Part shown: in pieces, positions 1 to 10,084 of the stretch | How the letters are laid out: every line of letters begins with the position of its first letter | Position numbering within the stretch: the first letter of the stretch is position 1 | Assembly (NCBI GenBank): GCA_030374765.1 | Contig: JARGXX010000001.1 | Coordinates: 2,108,001-2,172,000, forward strand | Length of the DNA: 64,000 bases | Source of the DNA: Agarophyton chilense | Taxonomy: Eukaryota > Rhodophyta > Florideophyceae > Gracilariales > Gracilariaceae | Direction of reading: 5' to 3' | Position numbers and translations under genes: made by a program | The notes under the pieces: model-generated | The model's input: the letters and a program-made list of their open reading frames with translations, nothing else | The model's database searches: none | Told to the model about the DNA's origin: nothing

Positions 1-2
1 TG

Positions 3-1676
3 ACCCGCATTGTAGAGAATATTCGCCCAGATAGACAAACCGTTATGTTTTCCGCAACATTCCCAGCACAGGTAGAACGTTTAGCAAGGAAAATACTGAA
101 ACAGCCGGTGGAGATTATGGTCGGTGGTAATTCAGTAGCGGCTGCTACAATTGATCAACATGTTGAAGTGCGTAGTGAAGAATCGAAGTTTTTCCGACTT
201 CTCGAGCTCTTGGGAACATGGTATGAAAAAGGATCAACCCTTATATTCGTTGATCGCCAGGATAATGCGGATAGAATATTTCGAGATCTATCTAAAGCTC
301 GTTACAAGTGCTTGCCGTTACATGGAGGCATGGATCAAGCGGATAGAGATTCTACTATAGTTGATTTCAAAAACGGTGATGTGAAGATACTGGTAGCAAC
401 GAGTATTGCTGCTAGGGGTCTGGACGTAAAGAACTTGACTTTGGTTATAAACTTCGACGTTCCTAGTCACTACGAAGACTACGTGCATCGTGTGGGTAGA
501 ACAGGTCGCGCTGGAGCAGCTGGCACGGCATACACGTTCATAACTCCAGACCAGGAAGCTTCTGCAGCAGATATGGCCAAGGCATTGTCTCTGAGTGCAA
601 GGACAGCAGCTGAGCAAGAAGCGCCCATTGGAGATGAAGAAACTGCCAAAAAAGCTGGTGACGAAGCCGCAGCAGCGGCTGTTCCGGAGAAGTTGAAAGC
701 ACTTGTAGAGAGTTTTGAAATGAAACGCAAAGCTGGAATCGTAAAATACGGTGGTAGTTCTGGATATGGTGGGCGTGGTTTTAAGTTTGACGAAAACGAG
801 GAATATGACGCCGCTCAGAAAGCTTTGCGAAGGATACAAGCCGTACAGTATGGACTGGATGGAGAAGTTGAAGAAGAATATGGTGCTGGAGAAAGGAAAA
901 GAGACGATGGCGAGAACGACGACGACGACGAAAATGATGGAGACGATGATGGAATTGTTCGCATCAACCAGTCCGTAAATGCCAATGGGATACAGAAGGA
1001 AAACGGCACATCGTTCATTTCCTCACTACCTAGTCTGGTACCTGATCGCCCGCTGGCTTCTGAAGAAGTTGAGAGTCTCCTCACAGAGGCGGTCAAACAC
1101 GCTGAGGCATCTGCCGAAGCTAAAAAGTTAGACGAGAAGGCTCGTCGAGCTCTTGTGGCAACAGCGAAAGCCCGTGTGTTGTCGATCGCAAGCCTTCGGA
1201 ATAAGCACGCAGAGGCGCAGCGGCGAAATCCCATCGGGTCTCTGCAAAGTGGAGGTCTCTCCAACTCTCAACATGTCAATGACCGATCACATACTCCCGG
1301 GAACACTGGGCTGCAGGATGCTGACGCAGACAACGCTGAAAACGAGCTGGTTATCGACAACAGCAGTTTAGAACCACGCTTTGCTTGTGAGCTGGAAATC
1401 AATGACTACCCACAACATGCTCGATGGCAGGTCACGAGAAAGAATTCTTTGAACGATGTAGAAGAGTTTACTGGATGTGTGATAACAACGAGGGGCAACT
1501 TTTACCCAGCGGGAAGAAATCCGCCTCATGGCGAAAGAAAGCTGCATTTCTTGATAGAAGGACCGACAAGGCGAGCTGTGAAAATGGCAAGACGTGACAT
1601 TAGACAGAAGCTGGAAGAAGCTTCCGAAATCTCGAGACCGTCAGATAATCAATACTCTAAGTATTGTGTCGTGTAA
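3..1676 (+). CDS. Prp5/DDX46-type DEAD-box RNA helicase, C-terminal part (5' end outside window)
   Basis: This is an ATP-dependent RNA helicase of the pre-mRNA splicing type, expected in the nucleus at the U2 snRNP/branch-site step. The frame is open from the first bases, so the N-terminus, including the Walker A and DEAD motifs, lies to the left. Visible are motif III (MFSATFP), motif IV (TLIFVDRQ), motif V (ATSIAARGLDV) and motif VI (YVHRVGRTGRAG). Then come an Ala/Glu-rich linker, a strongly acidic stretch (Asp/Glu run near nt 890-950) and a C-terminal KH-like module containing ELEINDYPQHARWQVT, GCVITTRGNFYP and GERKLHFLIEGP. That module is the signature separating Prp5/DDX46 from other DEAD-box helicases such as DDX42. 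No intron is seen. The stop is TAA at 1674-1676. Family assignment is firm; the splicing role is inherited from the family. Confidence 0.93.
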   Translation, partial: TRIVENIRPDRQTVMFSATFPAQVERLARKILKQPVEIMVGGNSVAAATIDQHVEVRSEESKFFRLLELLGTWYEKGSTLIFVDRQDNADRIFRDLSKARYKCLPLHGGMDQADRDSTIVDFKNGDVKILVATSIAARGLDVKNLTLVINFDVPSHYEDYVHRVGRTGRAGAAGTAYTFITPDQEASAADMAKALSLSARTAAEQEAPIGDEETAKKAGDEAAAAAVPEKLKALVESFEMKRKAGIVKYGGSSGYGGRGFKFDENEEYDAAQKALRRIQAVQYGLDGEVEEEYGAGERKRDDGENDDDDENDGDDDGIVRINQSVNANGIQKENGTSFISSLPSLVPDRPLASEEVESLLTEAVKHAEASAEAKKLDEKARRALVATAKARVLSIASLRNKHAEAQRRNPIGSLQSGGLSNSQHVNDRSHTPGNTGLQDADADNAENELVIDNSSLEPRFACELEINDYPQHARWQVTRKNSLNDVEEFTGCVITTRGNFYPAGRNPPHGERKLHFLIEGPTRRAVKMARRDIRQKLEEASEISRPSDNQYSKYCVV

Positions 1677-4600
1677 CGTGAAATGATGTGGGAGAGTCGA
1701 CAGCAACAAATAGCTTCAACAATCTTTCCAATGGGCTCGCTCGCGAAAAATGTTGTTCATTGATGACTCTTTGAGGCGGCCTATTCCTTTTTTGGAACAT
1801 CACGAGCAAATGTGATGACCCTTTTAATTCAAGTCTACTGACAGAAGCAAGTCCATGGAGAACGACTGTTAAGCGTACAGAACGTTGGGTTAAGGTCTTC
1901 AGAACTGATTTAAGCAGACCATTTCTATGAGATGATGTTTTATATCGACATTCAAAATTGTCTTTTTCTACAGCTCGTTGATTGACACATCACTTTCATT
2001 GATCGTAATTGGCTAAAAGAGTGTAATACTTCGGCTGGATGGTTCCAGTTCTAATGAAGGTTGTTTTAGGAGCATTGACTAATTTGCTATGTAGCTGAGA
2101 TCCAACAATTTGCGTTCAATGATGGCAAACGGGCAATTTCCGAGAAAAGAACTCTACGCCATATGCAACACACCAAAAAGAAGAGTTTGCTTTCATGCCG
2201 CGAGGAGCGCCACAGCCGTAAAGGCCATTCACAATGGGTTGCAATTGCGCCTTCCCAAAAGTGAAGGCGTGAAAGATGCGGAAAATTGTCAGAGACATCA
2301 CTGCGTCACCGACTCAACTCGACTGTAGAGCAAGACGTCAAATATTGTGGTAGTGACAGGGGCTGCTCTTCGTACCTTCCGTAACCAAATCTATTTTGGA
2401 CGCGGGATGTTTCTAAACTCACCCGAGCGGTCGATTGGCTTGCCCATTGCCGTTGCAGACCTGGGTGGTATGTCGAAAAAGGACCCCGCGTAGCTGCATT
2501 TAACACAATAGGATACGAACCTGTCGTCGGAAGATGAACATCCCGCCGTCTTTCCTGAATTTTCCATCGAGAAGAGGACTTTAAAGAAGTCCACGTACAG
2601 GAGGGTTTCCAAGATTTTCCTCGGAGGCACTAAGCGTGGATGAGATGAAGATGGAGTTTACGTCCTGACTCTTACACTTGATCTCGCCAATGGTAAGAGG
2701 GTGAGGTGGAAACGACATGGCAGAAAATGTGATACGTGCGAAGCGCCTTGTCGTGTACCCCTTAAACGAAGATCTACCCCTTAGTCGAAGATCTAGAGAG
2801 GTTGAAGGAAAGTGTACACGAGAATGTGAAGGCGATAGTCTTCGGTGACGCGCTTCTGCGGTCGGAAACACTCTAGAGGGACCTGATGCTTCTTCGTATT
2901 ATGAGACAGGTCTGTGGAGAACGGCTATCATTTTTTATTTGCTAGCTATGACGCAGAAACGAATCATAAGTAGTTTAGGTGTTCAGATAGTCTTTGTTTT
3001 GAGCCAAGGTTGAGCTCATGTATCATAAATGGGAGAGACTATCTTGACGTTCAACACGTATTTGTCAAAAGAGATATGTTGCAAACACTGAAGCAATTGG
3101 TCTACGAGTGGTCTACGAGCATTGATGGCACTCTTTCGTTAACGCAGCGATCTCCTGGTCATTGTGTTGAACAGAGGCTTCAAATCTGTTCGCAAGGCCC
3201 CACGCTACTGACCCTGATTGCATTGCCAATCTGTATTCGATATCTAATATGCAGATCATACTGTATAAAATCGTTCAGAATCGTTGTCCGCACTTGTCTG
3301 TCTATGTTTTCTCTCGAACGCATATGTAAAGCTCACAACCATTGTTCCTTGAACAGTCTTACACACATTACAAGACGCCGGGAACCTGCCCCTTCGCACC
3401 TTTGATGAGGTCATATGCTGCCATTCTGGCTCTCTTCCGAAAAGCAATACTGCTGACTTCGAGCCGAGAATATACGCCACTCTGCCAGCTACTTGTGACT
3501 TGAATGACAAAAGTATGTATAGACATGTAAACAGGTGAGCAACACCCACCATCTTCCCCCGCTTCACAGCATTCTGCCTCAGAGAACGACGGGTCTACAT
3601 TAATACTTCATCTGGGTTTCCTTTCCCTGACACGATACACCCACGCCCTGCGATCTTTGTACCAAGATCTACACCACTGGACAAGAATTTGACTTCTTCT
3701 TTCCATGAACAAATGTGGACATACCTGTTATGAATATCGATGATTGGGTACATGCGGCGGCGCCTCTCGCCTATTGGCATCTCAAAATGATTGCATGTGA
3801 AACCGACCTCATCTCGAAGCCTCGGAGTATTTTCTCTAAACAAACGCATCCTGTTCACCTCCCATCTTATCGCCGGGATATACGCCATCTCGGTTTGCGT
3901 AACATGCTCCGAAAATGTGGTTCGAATATGAACTTGGAATTTTGAGCAACAGACCGTGCACTTCTTGTACGGGCATGAGTGACTCTCGAGCTATTTCACA
4001 GACACGATTTCCAAGCCGAGATACAGTATTTGCCGGGCTTTCCTTTGTTCTCCTCTAGTTTCTTTTAAAAATCACAGCAAACATCAACTCTTGTGACGTC
4101 AAACACTCAAAGTGACACTTTTGTCTCGAATTCCAGTAGATCTTGTAGTCGTAAAGCCTCCATTGGATACACCCACATCCCTCGATGCGAATTATAGGGT
4201 TGGGTGGGGGCAAGCTTCAAATAGGAATGTCCCGGCAACATTCATATATGCTCTACAATGGTGTTTGCGACGCACATGTACCGCTCTTTCATATTCTTCA
4301 TCTTCTCTTAACCTGTGTATAATCTGATGTTAAAGTCTATCACGAAGTACTTGATCGACGAAAGTTCAGAAGCGATGTTTTGCAGCTATCTCTTTTTAGC
4401 GCAGCACTATGTTTTCAAAATCCTAACAGCTCTCATCAATCTCCTCATCACTTCTTCCTCCCATGCAATCATCATCCGAAGAACTTCGTCAGAGTGTATT
4501 CTGCGTAGTCTACCGCTTCCTAGATAAATTACGTCGTTGCTCACGTCACTTAGGTCGACATCACCACTGGTCGAAGCATGGTAGATCCCCCTTCCGTCAT

Positions 4601-6055
4601 GTCTTCTTAATCCCAATGAGCGGACCTTTCTACTTCGGAATCCATCTGGAATAAAATGTCGGTGGAATGGTACAGGCCTGTCGGCTGCAACCCTTGCTTC
4701 GGAGGCGAATGAAGCGCCTGTTATATGGTTTACGCAGGCGAATGGACCCGTAAAGTATACTCGGCCTGTCAAGAGAAATCAGCTCCTTTTTTTGTATGAT
4801 CGCACCTATCTGTGCCTCAGCTTTCTCGAATTACTCGGATGCAAAACTTCATCCGTTCCTGGTATGTCCGATACGCTTTGTATTTGGAATACATTCCGAC
4901 CTATTGTATCGTTCAACAAACCGCGGCTATCGACGGAAAACTTTATCTGAGATGCTAGACTGACGTGTTCATCTTCAGCAATGGTTTCCAAACTAGAGTT
5001 GTTTGCATCCTCTGAAATTGGACACTAGGAGTCGTACGCATCGTTACTCAGTCGGCATTCGTCCCTCGGATTGAAAAATCATTGAATACACAGTTTGCAT
5101 ATTGTTTGACATATGGATCGTTATGGGAAACACCGTAGACATCGTCTGAATATCTGACAACCGAGCCAGACTTCTTATTGATCGGAATCTTTCCGACTGA
5201 ATCTGAATGATACCTGCGAGGATTTTACTTAAACGGTGGGGATCCTACTGGGTTTCGGATACAATGCAAATGCTTACAAGGAATAACCCTGGATAACTAG
5301 CGCTTCCTCTCCCCAGACACTAAGGTAAAACGCACAGATGAACAAAAAGATTTTCTTCTCTTAGTCTGTGAACATATGATATTATTAAGAAAACTTGCCA
5401 GCGGCCACAACATCTATACCTCATTTGAACAGCGTGGTTGAACATTTCTGGTACCTCTTTTGAATAACTTGGATGGACATATCTCGATCAGAAAGAAAGT
5501 GTCAATCCAGATGAGCGTGATTCCAAAGAAAGTTAAAACCACAGAGATTCTGAGAAGTTATTGTCTCGAGGAGTTTTACTTGGAAGCTTCAGTAACGCAA
5601 CGCGATCGTTGAATAGGGCGTGTCGAGCCGGATTCAGCCATAAGAGTTTGAGGCATTCGCTCACGGAGAGAGTGAATCACTGGAGCTCGGGTGAGGATCA
5701 TTACTGATGGAGTGCGTGAAGGCAAGGGTTTCACGGACAGAACTACACGGGTTGAAACAGTTCACAGATAAATGATGGGGGATAGCTTGTAGACGGGGCT
5801 GCAGTGTATTAAGAATGAAGATCAAGAACTCTTTTCAGCCATTATGTCAGCATACGGGAGATGAACAACTTATATTAGAGTCATCTAAGAAGATATGGTT
5901 CTCAGTGGTGTCTCAAGTTATAGGACTGCGTACTGCCAATTTATAGCCTGAAAAAGAGTGATGACATGTAAGTGAGGGTTGAGGCTTCAGTGTACTTTCC
6001 ACCATCGCAACTGATGGCGACAGAGGCTGTGTGAGGGTAGTTCAGATTGCAAAAA
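1677..6055. other. Gene-poor intergenic region, 4.4 kb
   Basis: I find no convincing gene here. Open frames are short (131 codons at most, 3010-3405), overlap on both strands and carry no recognisable motif. A diverged dispersed repeat lies near 3.72-3.91 kb and is listed separately. The region holds the 3' flanks of two convergent genes, the helicase (+) and the diflavin reductase (-), so no promoter for a neighbouring gene is required. It may consist of decayed mobile DNA, but I cannot assign any family. Confidence 0.5.
3715..3910. repeat. Dispersed repeat, copy A (partner at about 13.41-13.61 kb)
   Basis: About 190 bp aligns by eye with sequence downstream of the phytase-like gene. Shared blocks in the same order include CGCCTCTCGC, CATCTCGAAGCCTC and a tail ending GCRTAACA. 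Overall identity seems to be about 60-70 percent with small gaps. Both copies lie just outside genes in non-coding DNA. The family is unknown. Confidence 0.5.
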
Positions 6056-7876
6056 TCACCAGCACTCCATTTGTAGACGTCCTTCCGCTTCCATTCGTTT
6101 GACATACAATTCTGAAGATTCCTCTGTCAAACTACCGAACTTTTTGATTATGATGACGAAGGTTTGCCGTACGGCTTTGGGCATTGCTCCAGCAGCACCG
6201 GCCAAGTATACAAATGCACCTTTGTTATGAATTAGGTTCCACATCTGCTTCCCGTGTTCTTCCAGCCTATGCTGGACATATATCTTTCGAGAGGGATCAC
6301 TGCGAGAAAAAGCAGCAATGAGCTGGGTTAATCTTCCATCTTTTAGGAATACGTCAAATTCATCCTTGTACAAAAAGTCTCCATCCGCCACACGGCAACC
6401 AAAGAAAAGAACATTGGGAGCACTTGACCTTTTTCGAGTGCTCAAGTAAGATCTCATAGGCGCTACGCCTGTTCCAGGACCGATAAGAACGGCTGGTCGC
6501 TTGTTGTTGAACCTTAGGGAGGTTCCCTTTTCAAGAAAGATTGGCACGCAATCTCCTTCGCTCAAATCTTTCAAGAAACCTGAACACACTCCAACCCGCA
6601 TAAAGCGTAGAGGAGTTAGATACTTCACTAGTGACGCACAGATGTGTATGTGACCAGGATGGGCTTCACCGGAAGAGGCAATCGAAAACGCCCGCGGCCT
6701 TAGCAACGGGATCATATCAATCAAAGAGTCAAGCGGAGGACGGGCTGTTGGGAAGTCTCTCAGGACCAACAGAATAGTTCGTTTCTCGCGATACGCATAC
6801 TGAGTTAAATCATCTGTCCCTTCCTTTGACGCAAAGTGCAAAAGTTTCCCGCGTTCCATTTCCAAAGTTGCAAACGGCGCAAGCTGCTTGAAGAATCTCC
6901 GACGCGGCGTTGCAGTTAGGTCAAGGTGTGCAGATGCCAATTGCATTAAAGTGCAAGGCACTTTGATGTTCAAGTGAAAGTCCCCGTACTGACGTTTACT
7001 TGGTCGCACTGAAATATCGATCAGTTCATTCCCGTCAAAGCCAGTTAGCTCGAAGAAAGCCTCAACAGCTGATGCGCTGTTTCGCGGCATGATATGAATG
7101 ATATCCCCAGGCTCATGTGTGAGCAATCCAGTTTCAGGTGAGCAACCAGAGACGTCGAGTTGAACGTGTAGAACTTCTTTGTCGTCAGTCAGGGCATCAG
7201 GGTTAGTGAGGACTTGCACTCGATCCACAACCGAATCGAAGAGCGGATTCGTTGCTGCTGATGGTTTTCGCCTCGCTTCGCCTTGGTTCCATTTCAGACT
7301 CGATGCTGCGTCCTCTCTCTGCAGTCCAAAGCGAAGCACTTCGATCCGCGGGAGGCTTTCAAAGTCATTTGCAAATATAGAAGTGGAGTTAGGAGTCAGT
7401 ATGTCAAGGATCCTTTCCATCCATGGTAAGAGTTGCGCGTCGTAGCCACCCTGCTCACTGTCGTCACCAAGAGCAAGCGGGGTGATTAAAGAAGCACCAA
7501 GATCCGTTAGTCTCGTACAAAGCTTCCTGGCAGCTGCGTTGAACTTGACATACGCTTTATCACCAAGTCCAAATATCGCGAACTGTAGATTCGAAAGAAT
7601 TGACGGAGGAAGGGTGGCACGTCTAATGAACGCCCAGAAATTGCGCATGGTTATCGGAACATGGCCGTCTCCACATGTTGATACAATGAAAATGAACTTG
7701 TGACCACGATTTGCATCGTTCGGGAGGTTAGCGAGAGGGTATTCATCAATAGCGCTGAAGGACTCCAAATGTGCACCGCGGTGTACAAGCTGCTGAGCTA
7801 GTTGTTGAGAAACATCTTCTGCGGTTCCAGTGGCGGTAGCGTATAAAACATGGCATTTTATGAGCGCTGGAGGCAT
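6056..7876 (-). CDS. NADPH-dependent diflavin oxidoreductase (Tah18/NDOR1/ATR3 family)
   Basis: This is a 606-residue flavoprotein that passes electrons from NADPH through FAD and FMN. The family's known partner is Dre2/CIAPIN1, in early cytosolic iron-sulfur protein assembly. An FMN-binding flavodoxin domain covers about residues 8-155 (YATATGTAEDV phosphate loop, STCGDG, FGLGDKAY, GDDSEQGG). The FAD-binding region includes RPRAFSIAS and GVCSGFL near residues 390-440. The NADPH-binding region has GPGTGVAPMRS near 465 and FFGCR further on, and the protein ends in the usual aromatic C-terminus (LQMECW). Length and domain order match the family. I chose the ATG at 7876 because it directly precedes the flavodoxin strand. 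No membrane anchor is visible, which separates it from cytochrome P450 reductase. It is a single exon, and the upstream gene (FKBP) is divergent. Confidence 0.93.
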   Translation of the reverse strand: MPPALIKCHVLYATATGTAEDVSQQLAQQLVHRGAHLESFSAIDEYPLANLPNDANRGHKFIFIVSTCGDGHVPITMRNFWAFIRRATLPPSILSNLQFAIFGLGDKAYVKFNAAARKLCTRLTDLGASLITPLALGDDSEQGGYDAQLLPWMERILDILTPNSTSIFANDFESLPRIEVLRFGLQREDAASSLKWNQGEARRKPSAATNPLFDSVVDRVQVLTNPDALTDDKEVLHVQLDVSGCSPETGLLTHEPGDIIHIMPRNSASAVEAFFELTGFDGNELIDISVRPSKRQYGDFHLNIKVPCTLMQLASAHLDLTATPRRRFFKQLAPFATLEMERGKLLHFASKEGTDDLTQYAYREKRTILLVLRDFPTARPPLDSLIDMIPLLRPRAFSIASSGEAHPGHIHICASLVKYLTPLRFMRVGVCSGFLKDLSEGDCVPIFLEKGTSLRFNNKRPAVLIGPGTGVAPMRSYLSTRKRSSAPNVLFFGCRVADGDFLYKDEFDVFLKDGRLTQLIAAFSRSDPSRKIYVQHRLEEHGKQMWNLIHNKGAFVYLAGAAGAMPKAVRQTFVIIIKKFGSLTEESSELYVKRMEAEGRLQMECW

Positions 7877-8481
7877 TCTTGTTAATGAAGACAAGCTTTG
7901 ATGGTTGTTAATGATATTGGTCGGCGATTTTCATGTAATCTGCTAATATTGAGGTATTTGTTTTGAAGACCATGCTCTGGATGTTATGAGAAATCCTCTA
8001 GTTGAACACTCACAAAGCTCTGCATTTGCGCTTGAGTTCTCGCAGCAATGGATAGAAGTAAAAAGTGGCTGTCGAAGATAATCGGGTGAGGATCCTCGCG
8101 TGCTCTGTACGATATCTACCTTCGTACAATATCTAGTGTCTATATGACCGGGGCAACTAGACTAGCTAGAGCTTCGTATTACAGTATCTATTCGTAGTCG
8201 GATTTTATGCCGGCCAGCGACATGTGCAGACAGGAGCAAGAAGTATTTAATTATAATTAATCAATTTAGATCTAGAGAATTGCTCCTGCGCGAAGATCGG
8301 ATACGGGAGATTTGATCTGAACTTTGGAAGTGGTTGAACAAGAGGATAACGCTATAATCCCTGGTACCCTTCGTACGAGTGTCGAGTTTGCCCGGGCGCA
8401 CGCTGCGCCGATAAACTCTCTGTGAGTGTTTGTGAAGCGACGAAAAGGGCCTCATTCTGAAGAAGAAAGAAAGAAAAAAGC
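7877..8481. promoter_or_regulatory. Divergent intergenic region between diflavin reductase and FKBP genes
   Basis: The 605 bp between two divergently transcribed genes must hold both promoters. An AT-rich segment (TTAATTATAATTAATCAATTTAG) lies near 8246-8270, and a purine-rich run of AAGAAAGAAAGAAAAAAG type directly precedes the FKBP start codon. I cannot identify specific factor sites. Confidence 0.35.
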
Positions 8482-9235
8482 ATGTCGAGAAAGCAAGCAG
8501 CATTCGCGACAGCGACAACGTTTGCAAATGAGAGGAGAAGGGAGGGCAAGAACACTTGTATGTGCTTGTCGAGCAACCATACGATAAGCAATGTATCAAG
8601 GCGGACAATGATACTAGCCGCACTAAGTTGCATGAGCCCAGCGGCGGCACTCGCGTATTCATCACCATACAAACCATCTGAAAAGGAATCGAAGCCTCTG
8701 CCAGAGCGACTTTACGAATCAAAGGCAAGAAGCACGGTAAAGCTAGCATCCGGGCTAGAGTATTTTGACTTGGCGGTCGGGAGCGGAGAAGAAGCGAAAC
8801 AAGATTCACAGGTTTGGATTTATTACACGAGCCGGTTGAGAGGTTTGAACGGCATCAAATTGGACAGTTCGTATGACGACAAGTTCCCCACAGCGTTCAG
8901 CTTTCGCGTGGGCGATAAAAGCGTAGTTGAGGGATTGAGTGAGATGGTGTTGGGTATGCAAGTGGGAGGGAAGAGAAGAGCGGTGCTACCTCCACAAATT
9001 GCGTACAAGAGTGCAGAACAACGACCGGTGGTTAAGGATTTCTTCGCAAAAAGACGACTGCTCAGCGTGTTGGAAACGCGTCGAGACCCAACGATTGTAT
9101 TCGAGTAAGTTATGTGCGCAAGGCGGCAACAAAACAAAGACGAACAAAGACGAAACAAAGACGAAACAAAGTACTAACGCGGATGGAGTGTTTACGAAAC
9201 CAAAACGCAGTGTGGAATTAATCAAGTTGCGATAG
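8482..9235 (+). CDS. FKBP-type peptidyl-prolyl isomerase, probably thylakoid lumenal; join(8482..9104, 9211..9235)
   Basis: This is a predicted 215-residue proline isomerase. The leader is bipartite: a Ser/Arg-rich plastid-type stretch, then the twin-arginine motif SRRTMIL (about residues 39-45), a hydrophobic core and an AALA cleavage site near 58, as in lumenal Tat substrates. The FKBP fold follows (about 73-215) with YYTSRL, LDSSYDD, FSFRVG, VVEGLSEMVLGM and LPPQIAY. Read straight through, the frame stops at VFE. A GTAAGT donor at 9105 and a CGCAG acceptor ending at 9210 remove 106 bp and restore DVELIKLR, the normal FKBP C-terminal strand. The intron has a perfect TACTAAC branch point (9172-9178). 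Several FKBP active-site positions look divergent, so isomerase activity may be weak. Its 3' end converges on another plastid-type gene 6 bp away. Confidence 0.88.
9105..9210 (+). other. Spliceosomal intron in the FKBP gene
   Basis: The intron is 106 bp, with donor GTAAGT, branch point TACTAAC at 9172-9178 and acceptor GCAG. The branch-point A lies about 33 bp from the 3' end. The body has a small tandem repeat built on ACAAAGACGA. Removing it joins GA to T and gives a codon for Asp inside the conserved last strand of the FKBP fold. Confidence 0.85.
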
Positions 9236-9241
9236 ATGTAT

Positions 9242-9619
9242 TCAAAAGTCATCCGGGGAGGCGCGTAGACTCTTAGTGAAGTTGGAACGATACGAGGCAT
9301 TGAAGATGAACAGTAAAGGCCAGGCAGCGGCCAACGGCAAGCGAAAAGAAGCCTGGTAAGAAGTTCGATGAAAGCCACGATAGAAACGATAGGCGCCGTA
9401 AAACCAAGCACCCAGAACGACCCAATTGGGAAGAAACGGCAGCAACGACATTCTCGGCGACGCGGGCGACTTGGGGCGGTTCACAGACGTGTATCTGGGG
9501 CGATTTGCGACTGATGGTGTGGCGGCGGTGGAGGGGCAGATGGAAGGCGATTGCGAGCGCGCAAAGAGGGCACGACGTGCCGGGACGGGGGCGACGAAGG
9601 CGGCGATGCACGACGTCAT
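9242..9619 (-). CDS. Small conserved plastid-type membrane protein of unknown function
   Basis: This is a 125-residue protein from a clear ATG at 9619. The first 55 residues are rich in Ser, Ala, Pro and Arg with an early Phe-Val pair, typical of a plastid transit peptide. Two hydrophobic segments follow: about 64-80 (WVVLGAWFYGAYRFY) and 94-108 (PLAAAWPLLFIFNASY). Then comes a basic tail, SYRSNFTKSLRA. As I remember it, the pattern 'AxxWPLLxxFNxSYRxNFxKxL' resembles small proteins of cyanobacteria and plastid-bearing eukaryotes, which would make this a plastid-inherited membrane protein. That resemblance is from memory and untested. The gene is convergent with the FKBP gene, with 6 bp between stop codons. 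No function is assigned. Confidence 0.68.
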   Translation of the reverse strand: MTSCIAAFVAPVPARRALFARSQSPSICPSTAATPSVANRPRYTSVNRPKSPASPRMSLLPFLPNWVVLGAWFYGAYRFYRGFHRTSYQASFRLPLAAAWPLLFIFNASYRSNFTKSLRASPDDF

Positions 9620-10084
9620 GTGGAAAAGGGTGAGATGCGGACGGGGCGGCAGCTAGCGGTAGCTGGCGACGGAGAGCGACGGCTGGCGACGAAGGGCGTC
9701 AGGTGGCGGCGGGCAGTAGAGATAGTCTCCATCGAGCTCAGGTGGACCAGCGCTGCTTGATAGACGAGGGTGACTGTGCCAGTGCTGCATCGTGGCCATG
9801 TGTGCACGTGGACACGTAAATACGGCGCACGCTAGCCAACATGACTGCAAAACATGTGGACGGACGCACATGCGGCGACAGCTTTAAGGTAAACCGTCAC
9901 GGCGCATGCGCAGGCGTTGGCACTGGTGCATATTGTTGGCATTGCGGCGAATATTCGCCAGATTCTGAATGTGACTAGTCGTGCGCAAGTTGCGCTTGCG
10001 TAAGTTACGAAGGTAAAGCGATTGCTAGCAATTGCTGGCAATCTTTCGCGCATCATTTGCCCACGTCGCACTTGCAATCTCGCC
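9620..10084. promoter_or_regulatory. Divergent intergenic region upstream of the phytase-like gene
   Basis: This is 465 bp of GC-rich sequence between divergent starts. It carries a short direct repeat on GGCGACGGAGAGCGACGGCT and the symmetric run GATTGCTAGCAATTGC just before the phytase-like gene. Both genes' promoters should lie here; I recognise no TATA box. Confidence 0.3.

Noticed and set aside
815-1264. Minus-strand frame opposite the helicase
   Set aside because: It is a Ser/Arg-rich shadow of the acidic coding region; the sense strand carries the conserved C-terminal module.
8261-8809. 182-codon minus-strand frame over the FKBP 5' region
   Set aside because: It overlaps the FKBP exon antisense, has Ser/Leu-rich shadow composition and shows no motif.
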